Shown: positions 39,830-53,000 of the stretch, piece by piece
How the letters are laid out: every line of letters starts with the position of its first letter
How positions within the stretch are numbered: the stretch's first letter is position 1
NCBI RefSeq assembly: GCF_036588685.1
Contig: NC_086382.1
Span: 68,246,929 to 68,310,928 of the forward strand
Origin: Mytilus trossulus
Lineage: Eukaryota > Mollusca > Bivalvia > Mytilida > Mytilidae
DNA length: 64,000 nucleotides
Direction: 5' to 3'
Made by a program: the position numbers and the translations under genes
Notes under the pieces: model-generated
Told to the model about the DNA's origin: nothing
The model's database searches: none
Seen by the model: the letters and a program-made list of their open reading frames with translations, nothing else

Positions 39830-40429
39830 GTAAAAGGAAATTAAAGAAATGTGTTCAGGTCATCATAAATATTTAAACAGGATACAAAACCTACATCTGG
39901 ACTCCAGCTTGCTTCCAAATTTTCAGGAAATGACCTTAATTCAGATCCTCCTTGTTCAAGTTCATTGCTTGGTACAGAATATTGCCATAAAATATTGGAT
40001 GTGAAATACCTGAAAGTATAAGATGTCTACATGTTGATCTTTAATTACGAATGATGTCCTTGTTCAATGATAACATTTTGTAAATGTTTTGACTTGTTTG
40101 TGATATCAAGAACTTTGGTGTAACAATTTTCAGTAATTCAGAGATTAAAATTTCTTTCATTAAAATCAAATGTATTGTTACAATACATGTACATGTACTA
40201 GTATACAGGAGCACATCGAACAAGTTGAGATATATGTATAAACACCATAAGGTGTTGACAGATTGTTTCTGACTGTTTCTTATTTATTTCTTGAATAAAT
40301 TCCAGTAGTACATTGTGTACTAATATTGCTTTTTTCAAAGATAATATTGTAATGATTTGGGTAAAAAATCCCTCTAAACTATTGAAAGTTAGATAACTAT
40401 TCACATACATGAAAATGTTTATTTTTTAG

Positions 40430-40506
40430 GTACAGATGCCCTTAAAGTTTTTGATGAAGTAAAGAGCAAGATACTGTCCCATCTGGCAGCAATACTGTAT
40501 GACACT
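40430..40506 (+). CDS. Candidate exon 2 of the same small gene
   Basis: Acceptor ATTTTTTAG and donor ACTGTATGACC. In the phase handed on from the previous exon it reads GTDALKVFDEVKSKILSHLA then AILYDT, an amphipathic helix. If the donor is not used, a stop follows one codon later. Confidence 0.3.
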
Positions 40507-40559
40507 GTATGACCAATTCACAGACAATTTGACAAAGAATAACAATAGAACACCAACAA

Positions 40560-41475
40560 TTCACATATGAGACGATGTTTTATGGTAAACCACATACTGT
40601 GTAGGATTTAATATTGTCTCCCATGAAATGATGTCCACAGGACTTTATTTCATAGTAAATACATGGACAAAATTTACTTATTTAAATGTGTCCTGGACAC
40701 AATTTCCTATGAAAATATGTCCTCATGAATGAAAAATGCTATGAACATGGACATTATTTAATACTATAATTTTATACAGGTGGACACTATTTTCAGGACA
40801 TTATGTCCATCAGGACATTTTTTTGGTATGATCAAAATATTAAATGATGTCTATTGCCTTGTTATTACTAGACATTTTTTAACCAATAATTGCGAACTTT
40901 AATACATTGTAACCTTGACAGAGAGTTGTCTCATTGGCACTCATAATTATCTTTGTTGCTGAAAAATGCTGTATACTTAGGGGACAGCATTCCATGGCAA
41001 TGGACAGTGTTTAATACCAAAATTCTATAATTTCTATTGCCTTCTTCTCATAATAAATATAGTAAAGTTCTTCACATTTGATGTTATACTTTACACTCTT
41101 CTTCCTTTTTGTTCTTCTTTCATTGTCATTATCGTTAGCTTGGTATTTCTTAAAACTTTAAGTTCTCTCTATTCACTTCCATCCTTATTTTTTTGTTAAC
41201 ATTTGTATATTAATCAATGTCAATCAATCCTTTGGATTTTTATTAATATTCAAGTGTAATAAAACTTGTTAATGACCTTTATATTACTTCCCTTGGAGGT
41301 CACAATTTAATAGCCACTTCTATGACAACTTGTCCTGTAGGTGGACACTATTTCATAACTTTTGCAGTAAAAATCTGTCCACTTGAGGGACAATATTTCA
41401 TGGCAATGGACATTATTAAATACCAAAAATCTATGAAAAATTGTCCACATGGACACTTTTTCACAGGACACTTTT
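40560..41475. repeat. Region dense in TGTCC/GGACA motifs
   Basis: GGACAT, TGTCC, and phrases such as GGACATTATTTAATA and TTTCATAGTAAAT recur at least fifteen times in both orientations. The block looks like one or two degenerate non-autonomous transposons built of a short motif. A tiny inverted R1 piece lies at 40915-40950. Confidence 0.5.
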
Positions 41476-41554
41476 ATGTCTTACAACTGTACAGAAATTA
41501 TTTAAATAATTTGAAATAAAGATATTAAGCAAAACGTTTAAAACTTTGTCGGGC

Positions 41555-42255
41555 TTATAATGACACAGAATTAACAACTATATGTCACCGTAAGCCTTCA
41601 ACAAAGAACAAAACCAACACCACATAGGCAGCTATAAAAATCCTCAAAACAAAAAATGTAAAACAATTCAAACGAGAAAAATAATGGCTTAATTTATGTA
41701 AAAAAATATATGTAACACAGTCACAGCAGCAAAAATCCACTACAGGTTCCTGACCTGCGACAGGCACATTTGATTGTGAAGGGTTAAACTAGTTTGAAGG
41801 CACTAACCCTTCCCCTAACCTGGAAAAGTGGTTAAACAATACAACATAATAACACAGTTGAAAAAAAATTAACTCAGCTCATGGATACAAATAGAAATAC
41901 ATCTATCAAAAAACAGAAAGTTGACATGGATGGGTACTTGTACATCCCAACAAAAAAATAGAAAAAAACCTGCCTAATTAATGTACAAAAAAATGAGTGA
42001 AAAACAAATGTTTACAGTTACTGACAGCTAGTTAGTTCAAAGCCAATAACAACTTATAAAAAGAATCATGCATCTTAGACTGATTTGTCAATCAATACAC
42101 ATGCACCATCTAATGGATTTAGTGAACAGGTGTCATAAACAGAGAAAAACAAAAACTTGTGCAATGCCAAGATACAGGTATTGACAGATTGTAAGATCCA
42201 TAAATCTGTATTTATTATTAGGTATATAACTATAGTATTATTTCCAATAAAAACA
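41555..42255 (+). repeat. R1 repeat, long degenerate copy
   Basis: ATGACACAGAATTAACAACT through CAGGTTCCTGACCTGCGACA to the distal landmarks GTTACTGACAGCTAGTT and TTGTGCAATGCCAAGATAC. This copy shows that distal parts of R1 are contiguous. Confidence 0.75.
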
Positions 42256-42464
42256 AAATTCAAAGAACTTATTACAGTTTTGATTTGGTAATTGTTTAAA
42301 TGAGTTTATTTAAAGGATCAATAAGTTTACCTGCCGGATCATTTCTAAATTTCTGGGCTCTGAAAACAACATATGATCAACATATACATTTGTACTCATA
42401 TTTGGTTTTTTTTCATATGATACAGACTTTATACATGTACAGGAACTTCTAAAGAGGTTTGAAA

Positions 42465-42745
42465 AGATAGAGATGTGGCATGATTACCAATGTGACAACT
42501 AGTCACAATTGATTTGGGTAGAAGGGACAATAAGTAATGCCTTCAACCATGAGTAGTAAAAGACTAAATTAGAAAAAGTAATGGCTAAATTAATGATAGA
42601 ATAAATAGAAAAACAATTTTAATGGAAACAAACCACTGAATATTAGTCTCCTGGTTCCAGATTTGAGACAGAAACATACACATTTTAATTGATTTAACTT
42701 GTGAGCACTTAACCAAGAAATATTAACAATGTAACAAGAAATCTC
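42465..42745 (+). repeat. R1 repeat, diverged
   Basis: GAGATGTGGCATGATTACCA, TGCCTTCAACCATGAG and CACTGAATATTAGTCTCCTG. Confidence 0.65.
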
Positions 42746-42894
42746 CCCTTTGGCTTACATTCTTGCATAGAGTTTCCCAATGGAAACTGACTTATTTAAT
42801 TCAAGAAATCCACATTTATTACTTTTTATTTTTCTCTTTATTTATCAACTTTAATTAATTTGCTATCATGTTATTGTTTCTTTGTTATTTTTAG

Positions 42895-42936
42895 GTGAAT
42901 GGTTATAGTAATTTAGACAAGCAAAACATGCATTAA
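42895..42936 (+). CDS. Candidate terminal exon of the small gene
   Basis: Acceptor TTGTTATTTTTAG; phase 0 reading VNGYSNLDKQNMH then TAA. It fits the phase of the exon ending at 40506. Weak on its own. Confidence 0.25.
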   Translation: MNGYSNLDKQNMH

Positions 42937-43044
42937 AGACTGTCAGTGTTGCTTGGATTTTCTCCATATGGTAATATCTATAATAAGTGTTAAATTCATA
43001 CAAATGTTTTCATTGTCTATATGTGTTGGCTGATAGATGAATCA

Positions 43045-43335
43045 TTTCAGTTAAGCTCATCTGACCCAAAGGGTCAAGTGAGCTTTTCTCATCACTTGAA
43101 GTCTGTCGTAATTGTCTGGTTACTTTTACAAAAATCTAATCTGAAACTACTGAGCCAAATATAACCAAACTGGTATACAATCATCATTCGGATATCTTGT
43201 CCAAGGACCTGGCATGTCAACCATCATAGTTGCCATGCATGGTTAAAAATAGAACAGAAGGGCAAATTCAGGTTATGTTTATTGTCTTAAAAATGGTAGA
43301 GAAATTTTGAAAATTGCAGTAATATTTAGGAGACA
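43045..43335 (+). repeat. R3-related repeat
   Basis: AGCTCATCTGACCCAAAGGG, GTCAAGTGAGCTTTTCTCAT, then a GCCATGCATGGTTAAAAATA segment like that in R3 copies. Confidence 0.55.
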
Positions 43336-44075
43336 TTTCACTTCAAGATTGATTTTAACCATTTGTTTTGGTTTTTTTATTGCATTTTCCTTTTAAAGAG
43401 GCTCGCGGGTACAAATACATCAGTAACCATTGAAACATTTTTTTTTCATTTCAAATTTTATTTATTACACTTTTAGTGTTACTTTATGATATTGTACAAA
43501 AATCAACCAAAAAAAACCAATTTGTTTTGGCCCCAGATGACTTTTAAAATGTTTATATCATTGAAAATGCTCCAAATTATCTCCCCTTGGTGAAAAAATG
43601 TCATTTAAAAAAAAAAAACTGAAATAACTTTTAACTCATCGGTGACCTTTATTTTTTATTATTGTTTTCAAATGAACTGTACTTATACTAAACTATTGAA
43701 AAATTTAAGCGATTTCTGTTATTTCTTTCTTTTTTTCTTTTGATTTTACCTTTTTTTCTCCTATTAGTTCAACAGAAAAAAAGTACCTTAACAGAAATAC
43801 ATGCTTCTTTCAAATGCAGATTATGAGCTTAAATAAACGGGAACCCCATATTTTTATTTAAATTTTCTTTTAAGATTAGGATAAAGTTTATTTATAGAAA
43901 AGAATAGCGAAATCCTATATTTAAAAAAAAAATTGATTCAGACCTGCGAGCCCCCTTTATATTATAATAAAAGCTATAATAGAAGAGAAGCGAAAGGTAC
44001 CAAAGAAAAATTTAAAAGACCAACAGACAACCAATATTGCATAAAACATGTAACACTAAAGCTGACCCTATTAAA
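43336..44075. other. Non-coding stretch
   Basis: AT-rich with homopolymer runs; no supported feature. Confidence 0.4.
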
Positions 44076-44079
44076 AAAA

Positions 44080-44135
44080 GGAGGTGATCTAGAAGGGTAG
44101 GCAGATCCTGCTCCACATATGACACCTGTATAGAT
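44080..44135 (+). repeat. R7 repeat fragment
   Basis: AAGGGTAGGCAGATCCTGCT, matching 155-180. Confidence 0.55.
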
Positions 44136-44294
44136 GTAATGAAAATTTAAATATGAAAAATGGTCTAGTTTCTGGTGTCAAAATTTATGAAACTTGAAAC
44201 TGTATTAAATGTTTCTCTTTGTTTGGGACAGAATTAGGTATGTGTTTATGTGAATCACTAACTTATGCAAGACAGGTCCTACACCTGACAACCT

Positions 44295-44935
44295 CACATT
44301 TTTGTCGAGCCTTCGACTTTAGTCCAAAATGCAAGACTAAGCGATCCTACTTTCAAGCGTCGGCGGCGGCGTCCACAAAAATTCACTCTGTGGTTTAAGA
44401 AAGTTATTAAATTTTCATTCTTAAACTATACTGGATTTCTACCAAACTTGGACAGAAGCTTGTTTATGATCATAAGATAGTATCCATAAAGAAATTTAGT
44501 AAAATTAAAATTCTATTTTTTCTGTATTTTATTTATAAATGGTTTGCAAAAATAAAATTCCATTTATTCTGTTTTTTACCTATAAATGGACTTAGTTTTT
44601 CTGCGGGGAAACATTACATTCACTCTGTGGTTAAAGTTTTTGAAATTTTAATAACTTTCTTTAACTATCCTGGGTTTGTACCAGTGTATCTGTATTTTAC
44701 TTATAAATGGACTTAGTTTTTCTTCCAGTTAACATTACATACAGTCTGCAGTTACAGTTTTTAAAACATTTATTCGATTCATAAACTATCCTGAAATTTT
44801 TACCAAACTTGGACAATAGCTTCTTACAATCAAAAGATAGTATCAAGAGGAATATTTTTTTTCCTCATTTTTGTTGAGCCTGGGAGTTACAGCAAAAGTA
44901 GGCGAGACACTGGGTTCCGCGGAACCCTTACACAT
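44295..44935 (+). repeat. Bivalve repeat with TCGAGCCTTCGACTTTAG start
   Basis: TTTTGTCGAGCCTTCGACTT and GCGTCGGCGGCGGCGTCCAC, followed by two or three diverged rounds of ATTCACTCTGTGGTT...CTATCCTGG...ACCAAACTTGGACA. Recognised from memory as a mollusc dispersed repeat. Confidence 0.6.
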
Positions 44936-44989
44936 TTTTTTAGTTTCTTTGTTCATTTCATAAGTATAAGGACACCATGAAACTAAATA

Positions 44990-45075
44990 TCAAACAAAGT
45001 AAAAAATATCTTGTCATCTGGTCACCGCGATATAGCCTTTCTGTGCTAATATGGCGTAAAGCAACAAACAATCAA
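44990..45075 (+). repeat. Short mollusc repeat
   Basis: GTCACCGCGATATAGCCTTT and GGCGTAAAGCAACAAACAAT, a phrase I recall from many mollusc genomes. Confidence 0.5.
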
Positions 45076-45650
45076 GCTTGTCATCTGGTGGGTTTTTGGT
45101 GCATCACATATAATATCTGTTATCCCTTTTAAAAGCAAGTTTCTAACCTTGACAATATTTTTCTTCACAAAATAAATTAAAAACTACAGCAATCAAAAAA
45201 TATTTTTGAAATTTTACAGATTTTTAAATTCCTACTTTGACAAATATATTCTAAGTCTTGTACGAGACAACACTATTTTTAACATTTGACCTTTGTTTTG
45301 TTGAAGCATAACATTTTAATTATCACATATATCCTGAAATTGTAATACAATGATATCTTACATACTAAAGTTTTATTTTGATATGAAAGTATAATGCATA
45401 ATACAACCACCCACATATTTTTTTTCTTAACCTTCCCTGGAGGGGGCATAATATTTTCTGGAACAGCCTTTATATGTTTTCTTGGGGGACGGGACATAGT
45501 ATTTTCTAGAGCAGCCCTTTATGTTTTTATATAAAAAAAAATCTATTTCAAGTTGATATTAAAACACAAAAAACCCTGTGATAGAATCTATATTACTCCA
45601 ATCCAGGTTTTACCCTTGTTCTATGTGTATGGTACAGACAAACGTATCAA
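45076..45650. other. Non-coding stretch with a short duplication
   Basis: A roughly 55-bp near-repeat is seen at 45440-45525 (CATAATATTTTCTGGAACAG / CATAGTATTTTCTAGAGCAG). Otherwise nothing. Confidence 0.4.
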
Positions 45651-45654
45651 AAAG

Positions 45655-45765
45655 AAAAGATGTGGTGTTAAGTTTGCCAATGAGACAATTCTCCACCAGA
45701 GACCTAATGATGTAGATGTTAATGATAAACCACACATTGAAATGTCTACCTGTTTATTCTGGATA
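45655..45765 (+). repeat. R1 repeat, 5' fragment
   Basis: AAGATGTGGTGTTAAGTTTG and GAGACAATTCTCCACCAGAG. Confidence 0.65.
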
Positions 45766-45814
45766 GACATGAAATTTCATTATTGGAACGAAAACAAATG
45801 TTAAGTTAAGTATG

Positions 45815-45995
45815 ACGTCCATTATCACTGAACTAGTAAATATTTTTGTTTAAGAAACAGCTATTAAGAGCACGCTTCAGGTTGTGGGATTTTCTTGTTG
45901 TATTGAAGATCCATTGGTGGCCTTTGGCTGCTTTCTGCTCTTTGGTCAGGTTGTTGTTTCTTTAAAAAAATCCCCATTTTCAATTTTACATTTTA
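45815..45995 (+). mobile_element. Penelope-like 3' tail fragment
   Basis: CCATTATCACTGAACTAGTA, GAAACAGCTATTAAGAGC and TTGGTCAGGTTGTTGTTTCT match the tail at 26940-27090. Confidence 0.65.
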
Positions 45996-46439
45996 CTATC
46001 TGTAGGTAACATTATTTTTGTATACTCTTCATAGATAAGTTTTTGCAAATTTAACTTTCTATTGCAGATGGATTCTATAGTCAGAGGGGAGATGTGAAAA
46101 AATCTTTATTAAAGTCAAGTTACATTAAATGGGCTATGTCACAGATTTCAGTCAAATTTTGCATGTATAGAACTCTGGCTCTAGTGGAAACCGAAAAAGT
46201 TATGCATTTATCTCATTTATCATTTGAAATATTTACTGATTGAAATCTTTCAATATGAGTGAACATTTGTATAGAAAGCCCTTAAAATCGGCAAAAATCA
46301 TCCAAAATCTGTCTTAAAATTCATCAAATCTCTAATTCTTCTCCATAGATTTTTTTTTTAAAACTATATGACGTTGATACATAAATTTCAGTTTTGATGT
46401 TGCAAAACAAATATAAATAAGGTCACGGAACAAAAAACA

Positions 46440-46590
46440 AATATCGGTATGTAACACATAAACAAATGACAGCCACTGAATTACAGGCACCTGACTTGGG
46501 ACAGGCAACTACAAAGAGAATGTGAAGGGGTTAAACATGTTAGCAGAATTCAAACCCTCCCCTAATCTGGGACAGTGGTATAATAGTCCA
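46440..46590 (+). repeat. R1 repeat, middle segment
   Basis: GACAGCCACTGAATTACAGG, CACCTGACTTGGGACAGGCA and GGGGTTAAACATGTTAGC. Confidence 0.7.
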
Positions 46591-46974
46591 TTTACTGTTC
46601 CTTGACCTTAAATTAGATTGATAATTCAAATTGAAAACTCAATTTTAGCACTGACCTTAAAATAGATTGATAATTCAAATTGAAAAACTCAATTTTAGCA
46701 CTTAACAGGTTGTTTTGCATTTTATTTATTAAAAATGTTATAATAGCCATGAAACAATGATTTTATTTTCAGGTCATTTAAGAAGAAAATTGATAGAGGA
46801 AAGATACATTTATGCAAGAATTTAATATTTGAAATGCACTTAATATTTCTTTTGTATATGACCATTAAATTTTGGCAGTCATTGTTATCTCTGCTATACA
46901 AACAAATATATCTTGTAAAATTTATTCATAAGAGGAAGCTTTAATAACAAATATCTAACCACATTAGATATTGT
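46591..46974. other. Non-coding stretch with a short tandem duplication
   Basis: A roughly 60-bp unit containing AGATTGATAATTCAAATTGA is duplicated at 46600-46705. Otherwise nothing supported. Confidence 0.45.
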
Positions 46975-47265
46975 TTATGCCCCAACTACAATAGTAGAGG
47001 GGCATTATGTTTTCTGGTCTATGTGTCCATTCGTCCGCCCCTTTGTCCGTCTGTCCCTCTCCAGGTTAAAGTTTTTGCTCAAGTTATTTTTTGATAAAGT
47101 TGAGGTGAAATCAACTTAGAACACATATTCCCTATGATATTATCTTTCTAACTTTAATGCCAAATTAGATTTTTGATCCCATTTCACTGTCCACTGAACA
47201 TAAAATAATAGTGTGAGTGGGGCATCCTTGTACTTAATGGACACATTCATGTTTGCCAATTTTTT
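46975..47265 (+). repeat. Bivalve repeat (GGGCATTATGTTTTCTGGTC type)
   Basis: GCCCCAACTACAATAGTAGA, GGGGCATTATGTTTTCTGGT and a GTCC-rich stretch; ends at GTGTGAGTGGGGCATCC. Known to me as a dispersed mollusc repeat. Confidence 0.6.
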
Positions 47266-47754
47266 AATTAGTCTAAAACAAATCTAATTTTTTTTATTCT
47301 GTGGGATTCAAAAGATTTTGTCATTTGTGATAATTATTTATTTTGAAGTCTGAGAACATTTCATACAAATTTCAAATTCTAAATAAGACATCTATACAGC
47401 ACATACTCCATCATAAATTGTGTTAATGATAATGTTGACTATATATCATTTTTATTAAAGAAAAAAAATAATGTATCGCTTATTATGTGCATTCCTATGA
47501 CTATCCATACTCTTGACTTACTTAATATTCATGTGTTTACATTAATTACATATATTTCAGTAAAACATTTCAATGTATGTCTTCGTAACAATATCACACG
47601 TATGAAATGTTTTTTTGGTTTTTTTTTAGCTGTATATTCTCTGTGAGGGTTATTCCATTAAAATGTATCAGGGAGGGAAGTTAAATTATTGAACTTGGGT
47701 CATGGGTCTTAATTATACTCCTGCTTTCCGTTTAAAAAAAAGGGGGGTATACTG

Positions 47755-48665
47755 TTTTACCTCTGTCTGTCAGTCCGTCAGTCCGTCCGTCCTTCTGTCC
47801 CATGAATATTTTTCGTCGCATTTTTCTCAGGAACTACAATACAAGGATTTCTGAAATTTAATTTCAGGGTTTATATAAGTCAGCTATACCGTGTGATGCG
47901 TTTTCAGATTGATCACTTGACAATTTCCTGTTTAGCGAACACTTGTATGATTTGACACATGATAGCCAAGTTGAAAATTTTCGTCACATTTTTCTCAGGA
48001 ACTACAATACAAGGATTTCTGAAATTTGGTTTCAGTGTTTATCTAAGTCAGCTATACCGTGTGATGCGTTTTCAGATTGATCACTTGACAATTTCCTGTT
48101 TAGCGAACACTTGTATGATTTGACACATGATAGCCAAGTTGAAAATTTTCGTCACATTTTTCTCAGGAACTACAATACAAGGATTTCTGAAATTTAATTT
48201 CAGGGTTTATATAAGTCAGCTATACCGTGTGATGCGTTTTCAGATTGATCACTTGACAATTTCCTGTTTAGCGAACACTTGTATGATTTGACACATGATA
48301 GCCAAGTTGAAAATTTTCGTCACATTTTTCTCAGGAACTACAATACAAGGATTTCTGAAATTTAATTTCAGGGTTTATATAAGTCAGCTATACCGTGTGA
48401 TGCGTTTTCATATTGATCACTTGACAACTTCCTGTTTAACAAACACTTGTATGATTTTACACATGATAGCCAAGTTGAAAATTTTTCTCAAGAATTACAA
48501 TACAAGGATTTCTGAAATTTGGTTTCAGGATTTATATAAGTCAGCTATACCGTGTGATGCGTTTTCAGATTCATCACTCAACAACTTCCTGTTTACCAAA
48601 CACTTGCATATTTTAACACTATTAATATTATCCACTTGTGACGGGGATATCATCAGTGAGCAGTA
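47755..48665 (+). repeat. 168-bp tandem repeat, five copies
   Basis: AACTACAATACAAGGATTTC recurs with starts near 47832, 48000, 48168 and 48336 (spacing 168), then at about 48493 (157). Each unit also has CAGCTATACCGTGTGATGCG and CACATGATAGCCAAGTTGAA. A GTCC-rich segment (CAGTCCGTCAGTCCGTCCGT) precedes it, and CATCAGTGAGCAGTAGCTCG ends it. The open frame at 48295-48666 is a by-product of the repeat. Confidence 0.9.
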
Positions 48666-49315
48666 GCTCGCATTTTCACTAGTTCAGTTTGCATCTTTTA
48701 TCATAATGTAGAATTATCTAAAATATTGTTTTTAATTGTAGGGATATTTTGATAGTCCCTACCTACTCTCAGTTCAATGGAAAAGCCCTCACAAACTTTC
48801 TTTGCTTTTTATCATAGATGCAATAAGAACATTAACTGAATGATTTATTATTTGTAATGTTTGTGACTCATGTTGTTTGAAATGACATTGAATGAAATAA
48901 AGTTTGTACCAAAAAATATTATTACTACTTTGAACCCAGAATTATATGCAAGTTATTAGGCTCTTAGTTAGACAGTCAAAGGGGACTATAGGTTTGCACA
49001 CTTTTTGTCTGTGTATCATATTAAGTTGGTGTATTAAATGATTACAAATCAGTCTGATAGCTACATGAACTTGACCACATATTTTTTTCTGGGACGTTGT
49101 AAGCAGCAAGTCAACAGTATTTGATGTATGGAATGATTATTCCATTACAGGCAGGCTGTACATTATGGTTTACCTGACATTGACCTCTTTTTTTATGGTT
49201 TTATCGGTCAATGATTAATTTTCATACTAGCCAGCAATTCAGTTTCTCAGATGTTATCAACTTTCAGATCTGGTGTGTGGAACTATTGTTTGTTGTAAAT
49301 GACCTTGATCAAACA
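48666..49315. other. Non-coding spacer between arrays
   Basis: No supported feature seen. Confidence 0.4.
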
Positions 49316-49319
49316 GAGA

Positions 49320-50095
49320 TCGTGGATTTAAGCAAGTATTGATAATCTGACCTTCAAAAATGAACAATGGTTACAAAGAAACAACTCTCCAACAAATCAT
49401 GCATTTAAGCAATTATGGGTAATCTGACCTTCAACAATAAACAATTGTTACAATAAGACAACCGTCCAACAGTGATCATGAATTTAAGCAACTATTGGTA
49501 ATCTGACCTTCAACAATGAACAATCGTTACAATAAGAAAACTCTCCAACAGAGATCATGAATTTAAGAAATTAAGGGTAATCTGACCTTCAACAATGAAC
49601 AATCGTTACATAAGACAACTCTCCAACAGTGATCATGGATTTTATCGTTAAGGGTAATTTGACCTTTAACAATAAACAAATCGTTACCATAAGACAACTC
49701 TGAAACAGTTATCATTGATTTACGCAATTATGGGTAATCTGACCTTCAACAATGACAATCTTTACAATAAGACAACTCTCCAACAGTGATCATGGATTTA
49801 AGCAATTATGGGTAATCTGACCTTCAACAATAAACAATCGTTACAATAAGACAACTCTCCAATAGTGATCATGGATTTAAGAAATTAAGGGTAATCTGAC
49901 CTTCAACAATAAACAATCGTTACAATAAGACAACTCTCCAACAGTGATCATGGATTTAAGAAATTAAGGGTAATCTGACCTTCAACAATAAACAATCGTT
50001 ACAATAAGACAACTCTCCAATAGTGATCATGGATTTAAGCAATAATGGGTAATCTGACCTTCAGCAATGAACAATCGTTTTTACAATAAGACAAC
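49320..50095 (+). repeat. 79-bp tandem array derived from R1
   Basis: About ten units of AAGACAACTCTCCAACAG...GGTAATCTGACC...TTCAACAATAAACAATCG, at a spacing of about 78-80 bp. The order of landmarks equals the first part of R1 (GAGACAACTCTCCACCAG...TAGGTCACCGT...CCTTCAACAATGAGCAAA). Confidence 0.85.
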
Positions 50096-50096
50096 C

Positions 50097-53000
50097 CATT
50101 GAATAACTCTGTTTAATTGTTGTATGCATGTTATATAAGGTATATATCCACCAAATAATTATGTTTCATTGGTGTATGCTATATACAAATCGACTAACGT
50201 TGTCTCATTGGTGTACGAACAATGTAGAAGTTTTAGACCCATCGAATAACTGTCTCATTGGTGTTTTACCGTTGTATAGGATTTAAACCCATGGACTAGC
50301 TTTGTCTCATTGGTGAATAAACATAAATAGGGTAAATATCCATCGAATTACTCTGTCTCATTGATGTATGACAGTTGTTTAAGGTATATATCAACCGGCT
50401 CATTATGTTTCATTGGTGTATGAACATTGTATAGGGTATATACCCATCGGATAACTTTGTCTTATTGGTGAATGAACGTTTTATAGGGTCCATAACCATC
50501 GAAAAGTGAATGAACGTTATATAGGGTCCATACTCATCGAATAAATTCTGTCTCATTAGTGTATAAACGTTATATAGGGTCCATACCCATCGAATAACTC
50601 TGTCTCATTAATGCATGAACGTTATATAGGGTTCATACCCATCGAAAAACTCTGTCTCTTTAGTGTATCAACGTTATATAGGGGTCATACCCATCGAATA
50701 ACTCTGTCTCATCAATGTATGAACGTTATATAGGTTCATACCAATCGAATAACTCTGTCTCATTAGTGTATGAACGTTATATAGGGTTAATACCCATCGA
50801 ATAACTCTGTCTCATTAGTGTATGAACGTTATATAGGGTCCATACCCATCGAAAAACTTTGTATCATTAGTGTATGAACTTTATATAGGGTTCATACCCA
50901 TCGAATAACTCTGTCTCATCAGTGTATGAACGTTATATAGGGTCCATACCCATCGAAAAACTCTGTATCAATAGTGTATGAACGTTATATAGGGTTCATT
51001 CCCATCGAAAAACTCTGTATCAATAGTGTATGAACGTTATATAGGGTTCATACCCATCGAAAAACTCTGTATCAATAGTGTATGAACGTTATATAGGGTT
51101 CATTCCCATCGAAAAACTCTGTCTCATTAGTGTGTGCACGTTATATAGGGTTCATACCCATCGAATAACTCTGTCTCGTCAGTGTATGAACATGATATAG
51201 GGTCCATACCCATCGAAACACTTTGTATCATTAGTGTATGAACGTTTTATAGGGTTCATACCCATCGAAAAACTCTGTCTCATCAGTGTGTGCACGTTAT
51301 ATAGGGTTCATACCCATCGAATACCTCTGTCTCATCAGTGTATGAACGTTATACTAGTATAGGGTTCATACCCATCGAAAAACTGTCTTATTAGTGTATG
51401 AACGTTATATCGGGTCAATACCCATCGAAAAACTCTGTCTTATTAGTGTATAAACGTTATATAGGGTCCATACCCATGGAAAAACTTTCTATCATTAGTG
51501 TATGAACGTTTTATAGCCGGGTCCATTTCCATCGACAAAATCTGTCATATCAGTGTATGAACATTATATATGGTTCATACCCATCGAAAAACTCTGTCTC
51601 ATCAGTGATTGAACATTATATAGGGGTCATACCCATCGCAAAACTTTGTATCATTAGTGTATGAACTTTATATAGGGTTCATACCCATCGAAAAACTCTT
51701 TCTCTATAGTGTGTGCACGTTATATAGGGTTCATACCCATCGAATAACTCTGTTTCATTAGTGTATGAACGTTATATAGGGTTCATACCCATCGAAAAAC
51801 TCTGTTTCATTAGTGTGTGCACGTTATATAGGGTCAATACCCATCGAATAACTCTGTCTCATCAGTGTATGAACGTTATATAGGGTCCATACCTATCGAC
51901 AAAATCTGTCTAATTAGTGTACAAACGTTATGCAGGGTCCATACCCATCGAAAAACTTTGTATCATTAGTGTATGAACGTTTTATAGGGTCCATATCCAT
52001 CGACAAAATCTGTCATATCAGTGTATGAACATTATATATGGTTCATATCCATCGAAAAAACTCTGTCTCACCAGTGTTTGAATGTTATATAGGGTCCATA
52101 CCCATCGAAAAACTTTGTATCATTAGTATATGAACGTTATATAGGGTTCATACCCATCGACAACATCTGTCTCATTAGTGTGTGCACGTTATATACGGTC
52201 AATACCCATCGAATAACTCTGTCTCATCAGTGTATGAACGTTATATCGGGTCAATACCCATCGAAAAACTCTGTCTTATTAGTGTATAAACGTTATATAG
52301 GGTCCATACCTATCGAAAAACTTTGTATCATTAGTGTATGAACGTTTTATAGGGTTCATACCCATCGATAAAATCTGTCTCATCAATGTATGACCGTTAT
52401 ATAGGGTCATACCCATCAAATAACTCTGTCTCATCAGTGATTGAACATTATATAGGGGTCATACCCATCGCAAAACTCTGTCTCACCAGTGTATGAACGT
52501 TATATAGGGTCCATACCCATCGAAAAACTTTGTATCATTAGTGTATGAACGTTTAATAGGGTTCATACCCATCGACAAAATCTGTCTCATCAGTGATTGA
52601 ACATTATATATGGTTCATACCCATCGAAAAACTCTGTCTCACCAGTGTATGAACGTTAAATAGGGTCCATACCCATCGAAAAACTTTGTATCATTAGTGA
52701 ATGAACGTTTTATAGGGTTCATACCCATCGACAAAATCTGTCTCATCAGTGTATGACCGTTATATAGGGTTCATACCCATCAAATAACTCTGTCTCATCA
52801 GTGATTGAACATTATATAGGGGTCATACCCATCGCAAAATTTTGTATCATTAGTGTATGAACTTTATATAGGGTTCATACCAATCGAAAAACTCTTTCTC
52901 TATAGTGTGTGCACGTTATATAGGGTTCATACCCAACGCATAACTTTGTTTCATTAGTGTATGAACGTTAAATAGGGATCATACCCATCGAAAAACTCTG

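Noticed and set aside
47775..47810. CRISPR-like regular GTCC repeats
   Set aside because: A short simple repeat (CAGTCCGTCAGTCCGTCCGT) in animal DNA with no spacers; part of a bivalve repeat.
48295..48666. A 123-codon frame
   Set aside because: Spans copies of the 168-bp tandem repeat and repeats its own sequence.
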